DNA of 64,000 nt, taken from positions 1-64,000 of the forward strand of contig NZ_JBAGBW010000001.1 of assembly GCF_039822205.1 (NCBI RefSeq), written 5' to 3'. Under the pieces are notes generated by a model. The model had not been told where the DNA came from and searched no databases. It was given only the letters and a program-made list of their open reading frames with translations. Source of the stretch: Thermodesulfobium sp. 4217-1 (GTDB lineage: Bacteria > Thermodesulfobiota > Thermodesulfobiia > Thermodesulfobiales > Thermodesulfobiaceae). Positions within the stretch are counted from its first letter, which is position 1; every line of letters starts with the position of its first letter. This document shows, in pieces, positions 26,365-35,715 of this stretch. The position numbers and the translations under genes are program-made.

Positions 26365-29300
26365 GTCGCAATCCCTTATTCTTCAGGGAATTCTTCTAAC
26401 TAGGCCGCTTGTTAGAGTTGGAGCCACGTGGGTAAGTCGCAATCCCTTATTCTTCAGGGAATTCTTCTAACCGTGGTTTAAGGAAGAAGACCCATTTAGT
26501 GTAGTGCCCTTTACGTCGCAATCCCTTATTCTTCAGGGAATTCTTCTAACAAAATGTTGTCTTATTTACTACAGGGGGCAATATCCCGTCGCAATCCCTT
26601 ATTCTTCAGGGAATTCTTCTAACTCGACGGTAAAGAGGTTTTAAGCCTGCCATACGTGGGTAGGTCGCAATCCCTTATTCTTCAGGGAATTCTTCTAACA
26701 AGGATAGTAGCACCGGTAAAAATGTTATCCTGTTTACTACCGGGTCGCAATCCCTTATTCTTCAGGGAATTCTTCTAACTAGAAATGATGAGTAAGGGAG
26801 AAAGATTTGTAGTATTCGAGTCGCAATCCCTTATTCTTCAGGGAATTCTTCTAACAAGCTCTACAGGTAAAAACATAATTTTATTCACAACAGGGGGGTC
26901 GCAATCCCTTATTCTTCAGGGAATTCTTCTAACTAAACGGGGAGGTAAACCTATACAGGTTAAACGAAATGTTAGTCGCAATCCCTTATTCTTCAGGGAA
27001 TTCTTCTAACTGGTCCATATAAGGCCAGCTGTCAAGGTTGGAAAATGGACAAGTCGCAATCCCTTATTCTTCAGGGAATTCTTCTAACCAGGGCTTTTAT
27101 TCAAAAAAAATTTATGGGAGGTTTACAGTCGCAATCCCTTATTCTTCAGGGAATTCTTCTAACCCTGGGGTGGCAGTGCCTTTTGTAGGGGCACTGGAAG
27201 CCTTGTCGCAATCCCTTATTCTTCAGGGAATTCTTCTAACTTGGGAGGACCTTCTTAATTTTTGTAGTGTGGAAGGCTATGTACCTTAGTCGCAATCCCT
27301 TATTCTTCAGGGAATTCTTCTAACGAATTTTAAAAAACTTGCCATCGTAATTGATGGCAAAGAAGTCGCAATCCCTTATTCTTCAGGGAATTCTTCTAAC
27401 CAGGACTTTAAAAAAAAAAATATATGGGAGGCAATAAAAAGTCGCAATCCCTTATTCTTCAGGGAATTCTTCTAACTTAAAAATGGACTTAGTGAGTTTG
27501 AAGAAGAGTGTGAGAAAGTCGCAATCCCTTATTCTTCAGGGAATTCTTCTAACTTGACGAATTTGAAAAAGGCAGTGAAAAAGGCCGTATCTCTCTGGTC
27601 GCAATCCCTTATTCTTCAGGGAATTCTTCTAACATTCTCTCACCCATGCAATGAAGGGGGCATTGCATGTCGCAATCCCTTATTCTTCAGGGAATTCTTC
27701 TAACCTAACCATCAGTGCTCCGTATATGATAGGGACGAGTAAAAAGTCGCAATCCCTTATTCTTCAGGGAATTCTTCTAACCTTTTTTGCTTTGCGTTCG
27801 GTATATAAGAAGACACAGCCAGTCGCAATCCCTTATTCTTCAGGGAATTCTTCTAACTTGGTAGAATGTTGGCAGGTTCAAAAAATTTTGAAAAGTCGCA
27901 ATCCCTTATTCTTCAGGGAATTCTTCTAACGGGAGTAGTTTTTATCTTGGGGGAAATTTCCCCAGATCTACAGGTCGCAATCCCTTATTCTTCAGGGAAT
28001 TCTTCTAACCAAAAATCGAAAAAGGGAGGTCAAAAATGTATGCAATTTTTGTCGCAATCCCTTATTCTTCAGGGAATTCTTCTAACGTACTGTGTTGATT
28101 TAAAGAACAGTCCCACTGATAAAGTCGCAATCCCTTATTCTTCAGGGAATTCTTCTAACCGTTGGGACCAAGTGGGTTACCACTTGGTTCAGAGAGGATA
28201 ATGTCGCAATCCCTTATTCTTCAGGGAATTCTTCTAACTGTTACATGCAATTTTTGAAGGTAATGAGGGCCTTATTTATTGTCGCAATCCCTTATTCTTC
28301 AGGGAATTCTTCTAACCTCGTTAGTGTAGGAACCACGTGGGTTACCACGTGGTTCGTCGCAATCCCTTATTCTTCAGGGAATTCTTCTAACTCTACATAA
28401 GGCCAGCAGTAAAGGTAGGAGCCAGGTGGACAAGTCGCAATCCCTTATTCTTCAGGGAATTCTTCTAACGTTCCAGGACCCAGACAGAGTCTGGGTTGAT
28501 GATGCCTGGAAAATAGTCGCAATCCCTTATTCTTCAGGGAATTCTTCTAACGGGACTCGGTTGAGTCCCTGTTCTCAGAATAGATAGAATAGGTCGCAAT
28601 CCCTTATTCTTCAGGGAATTCTTCTAACAGTGGAAGTGGAAAGAATACAATCCTGTTTACCACTGGGGGGTCGCAATCCCTTATTCTTCAGGGAATTCTT
28701 CTAACAGATCAAAAAAGTAAGGTCAAGCACAAGATATCTTGACAAAGTCGCAATCCCTTATTCTTCAGGGAATTCTTCTAACCTTCTATGTCGGTACGAG
28801 GAAGAAGGGGGATGTGCATCACAGTCGCAATCCCTTATTCTTCAGGGAATTCTTCTAACCCCTTTTGAGTTTGAGGTATTTAAAGCTGTAAAGGTTGAGG
28901 TGTCGCAATCCCTTATTCTTCAGGGAATTCTTCTAACAGGTTAAACAATGAAAAACGATGCAAAAGAGATGAAGGAATTGTCGCAATCCCTTATTCTTCA
29001 GGGAATTCTTCTAACTGTGTTCCTTAAAAGTGTTTGGGGCAACCCGTTTGAATGTTGTAGTCGCAATCCCTTATTCTTCAGGGAATTCTTCTAACCAAAT
29101 TCAAAAGAGAAAGAAATGAAAGAAATGGTTATCATGATTGGTCGCAATCCCTTATTCTTCAGGGAATTCTTCTAACATGGGATTTTGCAGGATTTCAATA
29201 CGCCCCAGGTAAGTCGCAATCCCTTATTCTTCAGGGAATTCTTCTAACAGGCCCCATCAGGGGCCTTGGAGTCTATAAGCAAATAGACTCGTCGCAATCC

Positions 29301-30165
29301 CTTATTCTTCAGGGAATTCTTCTAACAGTAAAGGGGGTGGAGTATGAAATTTGCAAGTTAACCCCCGTATAGTCGCAATCCCTTATTCTTCAGGGAATTC
29401 TTCTAACAATAAGAGGGAAGGGGGGATATACCTGGTCTCACAGAGTCGCAATCCCTTATTCTTCAGGGAATTCTTCTAACTTGCTACCAGCCCTGCATTA
29501 CTGCAGGGCCTACCCCCTGTCGCAATCCCTTATTCTTCAGGGAATTCTTCTAACTGTGTAGATTAGTTGATTTTACCGAATTGGTCCCCGTATAGTCGCA
29601 ATCCCTTATTCTTCAGGGAATTCTTCTAACTCAGGCCAGTAGTAAAGATTGATGCCAGGTGGGTTACCATCTGGTCGCAATCCCTTATTCTTCAGGGAAT
29701 TCTTCTAACAGGTTGTAACAACTTGGTTCCTTGAAGAAAATTTATGTCGCAATCCCTTATTCTTCAGGGAATTCTTCTAACAAGCCGTGTTTAGATTTGG
29801 AAATGTATTTTGAGGTTTTCTTTGTCGCAATCCCTTATTCTTCAGGGAATTCTTCTAACCAGGTGGATAACCTGGCTCCAGGACCCAGATAGGTTCTGGG
29901 TGTCGCAATCCCTTATTCTTCAGGGAATTCTTCTAACGGTCAAGTGTGAACGATCTGAATCAGATCGTTAACGATTTTAGTCGCAATCCCTTATTCTTCA
30001 GGGAATTCTTCTAACTGCTGTATGGAGTTTTTGAAGGTCATGAGGGTCGTATTTATTGTCGCAATCCCTTATTCTTCAGGGAATTCTTCTAACCTATGGG
30101 AGGCGTAGTCCATACACTTCCCATAGAAGGTCGCAATCCCTTATTCTTCAGGGAATTCTTCTAAC
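26365..30165 (-). CRISPR. CRISPR array, 50 repeats of 36 bp and 49 spacers
   Basis: I count 50 repeats of 36 bp that appear identical, starting GTCGCAATCCCTTATTC and ending GAATTCTTCTAAC on the + strand, with 49 spacers of 35-46 bases (mean about 41). On the minus strand the repeat ends GGGATTGCGAC, the analogue of the ATTGAAAC 8-base handle, so crRNAs are read leftward from the leader on the right, next to the cas genes. The repeat holds a small TCCCT/AGGGA stem. No degenerate terminal repeat exists at the left (old) end. Many spacers contain perfect hairpins and several fall into related families; see findings. Spacer length and the adjacent csm genes fit type III-A. Confidence 0.98.
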
Positions 30166-30468
30166 TGTACACATCATAAACCTTTATTTATCAATAGTCA
30201 AACATACGAAATCCTCGAAAGGGGTGGGTATGATTTTCTATCATAATTTTCAACAATACCATACCCCAATCTGTAGCTTTATTAAGCCAAAAAATTTTCC
30301 TCGGATAAAAACGAATTTAAGCCATTTTTTAATACTCAATGGGATACCAGTATACAGTTAAAATAATAACGTTATTCAATTGTCAAGGTGCTCTTTTTAT
30401 CTAAATTTTAATATAGCATATTATCTTGTAAAATAACAATATCTTTTTCGAACAATAAACATGATTAT
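30166..30468 (-). promoter_or_regulatory. CRISPR leader with pre-crRNA promoter
   Basis: This 303-base AT-rich stretch lies between the newest repeat and the 3' end of the cas operon. On the minus strand TTGACA (30381-30386) is followed by a TATTTT/TTTTAA-like hexamer 15-17 bases on, placing a start near 30345 and a leader transcript of about 180 bases before the first repeat. The -35 lies in ATTCAATTGTCAAGGT (30374-30389, + strand), which is repeated exactly in the cas6/WYL intergenic region. On the + strand the same block holds TTGTCA with TAAATT 16 bases on, a possible opposing promoter. Confidence 0.6.
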
Positions 30469-31158
30469 TTAAGAAATCCCATCTGAAAAACAGCAAAAAT
30501 TAGAAACAGAACAACATTTACAGGCATATGGATGAATTAGTCCATTAGGTATAAAGGTTTTATTCTCCAAAATATCCTTAACGCTTTCAATTACCATTAA
30601 TGTTTTTTCTTTCATTTCATTTGAAATCTGAGTTTTATAAATAACTACTCTTTTATCAGAAATATAATGCAACTCTACCCTATCTATGTTTGTCAATATA
30701 GAATAAATTGAGGTTTGAATGATATGAGAACTTGTTATATTAGATGGAATTCTAGTGGTAGTTTTAAAGTCTATTATAGAATCCTCAGTAATAGCATCTA
30801 CGATGCCCTGAAACCTTATATTACCAATATCCATACTAAATGCTTCTTCAGAAGAGATTACTTTTAAATCTCTGGCAAATGGTTCGTAAAGCCTAAGCAT
30901 AGCAAACAAATTGTTTTTAATTTTATCCTCTTCAAGCACTGACAAAGTCAATGTCTCTGGATTATAGTATCGGTATTCTTTCCATGAACTTTCTAGGTCA
31001 AAGCTGTTTGTTTTAAAAAATCTTGATAGAGTGAAATGAAATGCTGAACCTGCAACAGTATTAATATTGAATTTTGGTTGAACCTTATCTATATACTTTA
31101 ACCTATATGCATACGAACAGGTTAATAAAAGATTTAAAGACGAAGGACTTAGATTCAT
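30469..31158 (-). CDS. cas4: Cas4-like PD-(D/E)XK nuclease with cysteine cluster
   Basis: A 229-residue RecB/Cas4-family nuclease, the last gene before the leader. SPSSLNLLLTCSYAYRLKYI provides the N-terminal Cys (C14) seen in Fe-S nucleases. GSAFHFTLSRFF holds the active-site His, FQGIVDAI and SIIDFKTTTR the Asp and Asp-x-Lys of the nuclease motif, and IIQTSIYSIL the QxxxY motif. Three or more cysteines at the C terminus (CKCCSVSNFC) complete the probable [4Fe-4S] site. Cas4 proteins trim prespacers and set their orientation and PAM. Type III systems usually lack Cas4, so its place in this adaptation group is notable. It may be closer to AddB-type nucleases than to classical Cas4. Confidence 0.75.
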   Translation of the reverse strand: MNLSPSSLNLLLTCSYAYRLKYIDKVQPKFNINTVAGSAFHFTLSRFFKTNSFDLESSWKEYRYYNPETLTLSVLEEDKIKNNLFAMLRLYEPFARDLKVISSEEAFSMDIGNIRFQGIVDAITEDSIIDFKTTTRIPSNITSSHIIQTSIYSILTNIDRVELHYISDKRVVIYKTQISNEMKEKTLMVIESVKDILENKTFIPNGLIHPYACKCCSVSNFCCFSDGIS

Positions 31159-31184
31159 CTTATCTCCCCCCTGCAGTTTTTATT

Positions 31185-31433
31185 TTAATCCTTATCTATA
31201 CTTGATGGGCACAACTTGTAAGGTTTTACGTTTATAGCATACATGGTGCCAAGGCAATCGTAGAAACAAATTTTGTTAAATGTTGATTGCATTTCTCCTT
31301 CATAAAAACATATAAGCGCAATATTTCCCTTATAGCTAGCATTTGCAGTTTTTAATTGGCTTGAACTTAAGAAAAAAGTAACCAAAAAAAATACAGCCAC
31401 CAACAAAAATATAAATTTAGTGTTGTTTGTCAT
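31185..31433 (-). CDS. Small exported cysteine-containing protein inside the cas operon
   Basis: An 82-residue protein with an N-terminal signal peptide or anchor (FIFLLVAVFFLVTFFLSSS, likely cleavage after TANA). The mature part of about 50 residues contains four cysteines (ICFYEGEM, KICFYDCLG, YKLCPSS), suited to two disulfides. GGAGG precedes the ATG. It sits between cas2 and the cas4-like gene in the same orientation. Small secreted proteins with a C-YDCLG core occur scattered in diderm genomes with no known function as far as I can recall. A role in CRISPR adaptation is hard to reconcile with export, so it may be a passenger. Confidence 0.65.
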   Translation of the reverse strand: MTNNTKFIFLLVAVFFLVTFFLSSSQLKTANASYKGNIALICFYEGEMQSTFNKICFYDCLGTMYAINVKPYKLCPSSIDKD

Positions 31434-31483
31434 TTTTTACCTCCAAAAATTTGATTAGAATTTGAAATGAAAATTTAGGAAAC

Positions 31484-31777
31484 TTACAAGATATCGTATT
31501 CAGAAAGTTCTTGAGGGACACCGTTGCCCAAAACAGAAATTGCAGACTTACAACGCTTACAAAGAAGATATATCCTTACTGAGTCAGTGTCTGGATTAAT
31601 TCTCTTCATTATTTCTTTATTTAATCTAATTAATTCTTTTTCTGTAAGATAACATTCAAACACGCTTTTTTGGACCCTTGTCCCTTTACCCTCCAAAAGC
31701 TTAGCTATCTTATAGCGTTTTTTGTTATCAACCACATCATAAGAAATTACATAGAATGAATAAGAGCTGATATTCAT
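31484..31777 (-). CDS. cas2: CRISPR-associated endoribonuclease/adaptation protein Cas2
   Basis: A 97-residue Cas2. The ferredoxin-like fold begins FYVISYDVVDNKKRYKIAKLL with the conserved Asp, followed by GTRVQKSVFECYLTE. It forms the dimeric core of the Cas1-Cas2 integrase. Its ATG overlaps the cas1 stop (ATGA). A 50-bp gap separates it from the small exported protein gene. Confidence 0.95.
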   Translation of the reverse strand: MNISSYSFYVISYDVVDNKKRYKIAKLLEGKGTRVQKSVFECYLTEKELIRLNKEIMKRINPDTDSVRIYLLCKRCKSAISVLGNGVPQELSEYDIL

Positions 31778-32808
31778 TGTCTTTGGGTAAAGGGTTGATA
31801 AAATTCATTTTTACTTATACACCTTACAAATATCTTACATTGTTCTCTTATCACCTGAAAAAGATTAATATTGTTTCCCAGAGTGCTTATATATTTACTC
31901 TTCTCTAAAAGTTCCTGAAAATATGTTATTGCTTTCTTCACCCCTTCAATGTTTAAATATACCGCCTCAACACTGTATATGTCTTTTCCTGAACTATCTT
32001 CGACATATTCTTCTTTATACCAAAAATCTTCAGAAGAAAAGATGTTTTTATTAATCAGTCTTAATACCAAACCATCAATTAATGCCCTAAATTCTTCCAT
32101 TAGATCCAGAGCCAAAGAGGGTTTTGAATAATCTACAGTATGGAAAAAACCTAAATATGGGTCAAGACCACATTCATACAACGCTGATTCAACCCTTTGA
32201 TATAGCAAAATATACAGAAAACTCAGTAGCGCATTAATAGGGTCAAGGGGCGGCCTTTTATTTCTACCGAAAAATTTGAATTCTTTGTGGATAAATAGAT
32301 TTGATAGGGCATCAAAATAAATTGCTGCTATCTTTCCCTCAATACCTCTAATCTGTTCAATATCGTCTATAAACTCGAGTTTTGTGGCCAAAGATTTTAT
32401 TTTGCTAATACAGTCTTTAACCTTATCATTGCGTCTGTCCCAGTTATATCTTTGAAGAAGATGTCTACAGTTATTTGCCTTGCTAAAGACAATCTTCTTT
32501 GCAAATTCTGTCGCAAAATTTCCATCTAAATATAGCTTGAACTGCATAATTCTAAGCTCAACATTTTTTGGCATCTGACCAATCAGTCTGCCTCTATATA
32601 CTCCTTTAGAAGATAAGAAAACAGTGTCAATGTTATTTTTCAAAATATAGTTTATAGCATGTGGGGTAAAAGATGCGTTTGCCATAACCACAATACTCTC
32701 GATTTGACTGGACACAAAACTTCTTACAAGCTCTGAACCTCTATAAATATCAAACCTATCAGCGTCTTTGTGGATCCTTGTTCCGTGCTCTACAATATAA
32801 AGTATCAA
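31774..32808 (-). CDS. cas1: CRISPR integrase Cas1
   Basis: The metal-dependent integrase that inserts new spacers, 344 residues. The active-site Glu lies in RGIEGKIAAIYFDAL, the His in LGFFHTVDYSKPSLALDLMEEFR, with the acidic residues of DLMEEF completing the site. The N-terminal beta domain carries VEHGTRIHKDADRF. The start is TTG at 32808, overlapping the stop of the upstream primase gene (four bases). That overlap means the primase and Cas1 are made in step. It is complete and typical, not fused to reverse transcriptase. Confidence 0.95.
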   Translation of the reverse strand: MILYIVEHGTRIHKDADRFDIYRGSELVRSFVSSQIESIVVMANASFTPHAINYILKNNIDTVFLSSKGVYRGRLIGQMPKNVELRIMQFKLYLDGNFATEFAKKIVFSKANNCRHLLQRYNWDRRNDKVKDCISKIKSLATKLEFIDDIEQIRGIEGKIAAIYFDALSNLFIHKEFKFFGRNKRPPLDPINALLSFLYILLYQRVESALYECGLDPYLGFFHTVDYSKPSLALDLMEEFRALIDGLVLRLINKNIFSSEDFWYKEEYVEDSSGKDIYSVEAVYLNIEGVKKAITYFQELLEKSKYISTLGNNINLFQVIREQCKIFVRCISKNEFYQPFTQRQ

Positions 32809-34667
32809 TTCTCACTCGAATCTGAAAGTTGCAATTTGTTTTCCTCATCAATAAAGACCTTGTAATTGCCAATCTGTCTTTCTCTCATATCTATTTTTCT
32901 TAGCTCATCGATAACAAAATTTAAAGCTAAGTTATATGCAATTTCTATTTCTTCCTTCTTTTTTGACAGATCAATCAACCTCAAGATAACCGCATCCAAC
33001 TTTGAAAAATTTTCTTTCTTATACAGATGGATCAAAGGGTTTGGGTATGTGGATATTTCTTTCATATTAAAGCATTCCGAACAGTAATTGGATGTAATAT
33101 TTGGGATAAGGTTTTTAATTTTGTTGCAACTCATAGGATTCGAACGAAGAGGCTTTTTAAGATAAAGTCTTGTATCTATCACGCCTGCTTTGTTTAAAAG
33201 TTCATTAACAATAAAATTTCCAAATTTCAAATTGCCAAGCGTAAATGTAATAACCTGTATTTCTGCAACGTCTAAGCCAATCCCGCTAAAAGCTTTATCA
33301 CAAAGGATACCAAGAACAGGGCAGCAACTCCTTAAAATTAGGTACTCTAAATCTTCATCTATTATGAATTCTTTAGGTTCTGAATATTTTGCTTCTGGGG
33401 GAGCTAAAACTTTTACGTCTTCATCCGAAATAACTCTATCAATTTCATTTGCTATTTCTTTTTCAAAATTTTTATTCAGCGATAAGTCCAAGTTGCCTAT
33501 CTGAAAGCTATCTATAAAATTTTTTAGTTTTTCTCTATCGTTTAACTTGACATCCATCAAAAACATAAGCTGATTTTCTGGTTCTGTTCCATCGGGATTT
33601 AAAAACATACTTCTTCTTCCAGATTTTATATGTATCCCTAAAGGTAATTTTACAAGATTTCCAAGCCCGCCACCTTTTACAAACGTTTGCTTTGGGAATA
33701 GCTCTATATTTATTTCCTTGGGTAAGTTACCTAACTTAGAAATTACATAGTTTCCAAATTTTTTCGCTTTGTGAGCCTGAATCCCCTGTTTCAAGAAAAT
33801 CCAAACATGTCGACCCTTGTAACCAGAATCCTCTATATAAGCCAAAATATCTAATGAAGCACAGATATTGTATATCTCCTGCGCAGTGTTTAATAACAAA
33901 GAATCTATTCTTTTTCTTTCGGCTGGTTTCTGAAAATAATCTGCAAGCTTCGACTTCTCAACGTCTATATCAAAAACGATAAAACATACGCTATTGTCAA
34001 TTCTTAGCTGATACGCTCCCACAGTAAGATTGCCTAATATATGATTCTTGGCTACTCCAATAGTAAAGGGTTCACTTATCGGGGAATATCCTTGATCGCC
34101 CTTTGCATTTTTCCACTGGCGGGCATACACCCCTTCTCTTCCTCTAAAAAGCTGCAAAAATTTTAAGATATGTCTGTCTTCTGGATCAAGAATTTCTTTC
34201 TCATCATCTTCTGATACAGCACCATAACTTTTTTCCCTGTCCTTTATGAGAGACTTAAAAATAGGTTCTCCTGTTATGTCTAAAGCTTTTTTATAGACTT
34301 CAATCGCAGCTTGAGTCTTGTCTTGCATTTCGAGAAAAGAGCCATATCTAACATATAGTTCAGATTCATTTGGGAGATTATCTATGGAATCAATATACAA
34401 TTTTTCAGCTTTATCAAGTCTGGAATCTTCTACATAAAGATCAGCCATGGCAAATATTGCCTTCAGATTCTTCTGGTTATCCCTAATTGAGAGTTCTAAT
34501 TCTTTTTCGGCAAGGGGTAATAGCTCAAAGCAAAGCAAGATCTTGTACATCTCAAAATGAAGGTCTGAATCCTTTACCTCCACAAAGGGGGCGCATGAAA
34601 CAATAGCATCATACGCCTCCCTCTCCTTCCCATTAGAAAATAGTTCAACTATCTGTGCAGGTTTCAT
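32805..34667 (-). CDS. CRISPR-associated primase-polymerase with TPR N terminus and PriL-like cysteine region
   Basis: A 620-residue protein. Residues about 40-135 form TPR-like helices. From about 165 an archaeo-eukaryotic primase (AEP) domain follows: FDIDVE (D233, D235) is the hhDhD catalytic motif, SGYKGRHVW (281-289) the SxGxHVW nucleotide motif, IELFPKQ (321-327) the third acidic motif, and GNLVKLPLGIH (336-346) the closing strand. The C-terminal third has cysteines at 448/449, 456, 514, 529 and 532 (SCCPVLGILC; PMSCNKI; YCSEC), spaced like the Fe-S domain of the large primase subunit PriL. Such CAPP enzymes make and extend primers and have been tied to spacer acquisition with Cas1-Cas2. 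It overlaps csm5 by 23 bases and cas1 by 4. The PriL comparison is inference. Confidence 0.8.
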   Translation of the reverse strand: MKPAQIVELFSNGKEREAYDAIVSCAPFVEVKDSDLHFEMYKILLCFELLPLAEKELELSIRDNQKNLKAIFAMADLYVEDSRLDKAEKLYIDSIDNLPNESELYVRYGSFLEMQDKTQAAIEVYKKALDITGEPIFKSLIKDREKSYGAVSEDDEKEILDPEDRHILKFLQLFRGREGVYARQWKNAKGDQGYSPISEPFTIGVAKNHILGNLTVGAYQLRIDNSVCFIVFDIDVEKSKLADYFQKPAERKRIDSLLLNTAQEIYNICASLDILAYIEDSGYKGRHVWIFLKQGIQAHKAKKFGNYVISKLGNLPKEINIELFPKQTFVKGGGLGNLVKLPLGIHIKSGRRSMFLNPDGTEPENQLMFLMDVKLNDREKLKNFIDSFQIGNLDLSLNKNFEKEIANEIDRVISDEDVKVLAPPEAKYSEPKEFIIDEDLEYLILRSCCPVLGILCDKAFSGIGLDVAEIQVITFTLGNLKFGNFIVNELLNKAGVIDTRLYLKKPLRSNPMSCNKIKNLIPNITSNYCSECFNMKEISTYPNPLIHLYKKENFSKLDAVILRLIDLSKKKEEIEIAYNLALNFVIDELRKIDMRERQIGNYKVFIDEENKLQLSDSSEN

Positions 34668-35715
34668 TTTTTTCGGTTAATATCGCATAGCCCAATGGCA
34701 GCATTTTATTTTTTAATTTAACCAAAAATTTTGTCTTGCCAGGCTTTATCTCCTTGCCACAACTCTTAACTGTATAGCTTAAATTTCCACAACCAAACCC
34801 AAGCCTTAGGAGATAACCTTTTTCCTTTTCGATATCTGTAAAAAAACTTTCATCAAAGCCTGGATATACGCGTTTATAGTAATAGCTCTCTTTCTTTAAA
34901 AGGCCCCTATAAAACTCATCTGTTTTTTCGAGTAAACTTTTTAGATTCAAAACTTTTAATTCTTTTTTTAGCCTGGGCATCCCGAAACCTCCACTACCCC
35001 AACGATCTCTTAAATTTGTTTTAATCGAAATAGTTAAAAAATTATTTTTCTCTTTATCCGGGACGATAATCTCTCTTACTATAGGAATTCCATTGCCTTT
35101 TGGGCCTACCCTACTCATCTCTACTACCTTAGTTTTATTTGATACAGAGACATCAGCTATGCTAACAAACTTAAAAGGATCATTTATAGGATTTTTTAAA
35201 TTTCTTTCATCATCTTTTTCTAACATAAGGTTTCTTCCTTGTAAACTGTGATTGTAATCCTCACCACTATATTTCTCCGATAAAAAGTTTAGAAATGCAG
35301 TCCTAATAGCGCCTTTGATCGAGGAGCCTGGAATTATAATGTCGTCCCCTGATCTAAGTGTAAGACCAATTTGCATCTGTGCATCCGGATTAAAATATTT
35401 TTCTGGAAAGCTATTCTTAAGATTATCCTCAATTTCTATGTAGTATATATAATCATCATTATTTATATCAAAGATGTCATTGATATTTTGTGCAATAGTC
35501 TTAATATTTAGTTTTGAAACGTCTTCTTTTATTATTCTTTCCTTCAATCCTCCTCTCTCAAGAAGTTTAAAAAAGCTATCAGATGAAATCCTATAAAGTC
35601 TTTTGTCCTTATAGACATAATCCATTGGATCTATATCCTCTCCAGTACCTATGTGGATAGGAGAAAGGATTTTCAAACTATAAGTCTTGGTTTCAAAAAT
35701 TTCTCTTTTATTCAT
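34645..35715 (-). CDS. csm5: Type III-A RAMP protein Csm5
   Basis: The crRNA 3'-end capping subunit of the Csm complex, 356 residues. LKILSPIHIGTGEDIDPMDY at the N terminus and PGSSIKGAIRTAFLNFLSEKY are Csm5 hallmarks: a RAMP fold with its glycine-rich loop. The C-terminal LRLGFGCG segment is also typical. GAGGTGG precedes the ATG, which lies within the end of csm4 (8-base overlap). Its 3' end overlaps the primase gene, so effector and adaptation genes share one transcript. Confidence 0.88.
   Translation of the reverse strand: MNKREIFETKTYSLKILSPIHIGTGEDIDPMDYVYKDKRLYRISSDSFFKLLERGGLKERIIKEDVSKLNIKTIAQNINDIFDINNDDYIYYIEIEDNLKNSFPEKYFNPDAQMQIGLTLRSGDDIIIPGSSIKGAIRTAFLNFLSEKYSGEDYNHSLQGRNLMLEKDDERNLKNPINDPFKFVSIADVSVSNKTKVVEMSRVGPKGNGIPIVREIIVPDKEKNNFLTISIKTNLRDRWGSGGFGMPRLKKELKVLNLKSLLEKTDEFYRGLLKKESYYYKRVYPGFDESFFTDIEKEKGYLLRLGFGCGNLSYTVKSCGKEIKPGKTKFLVKLKNKMLPLGYAILTEKNETCTDS

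Noticed and set aside
26785-30361. Several frames with the recurring peptide SQSLILQGILLT
   Set aside because: They are translations of the CRISPR repeats, not genes.
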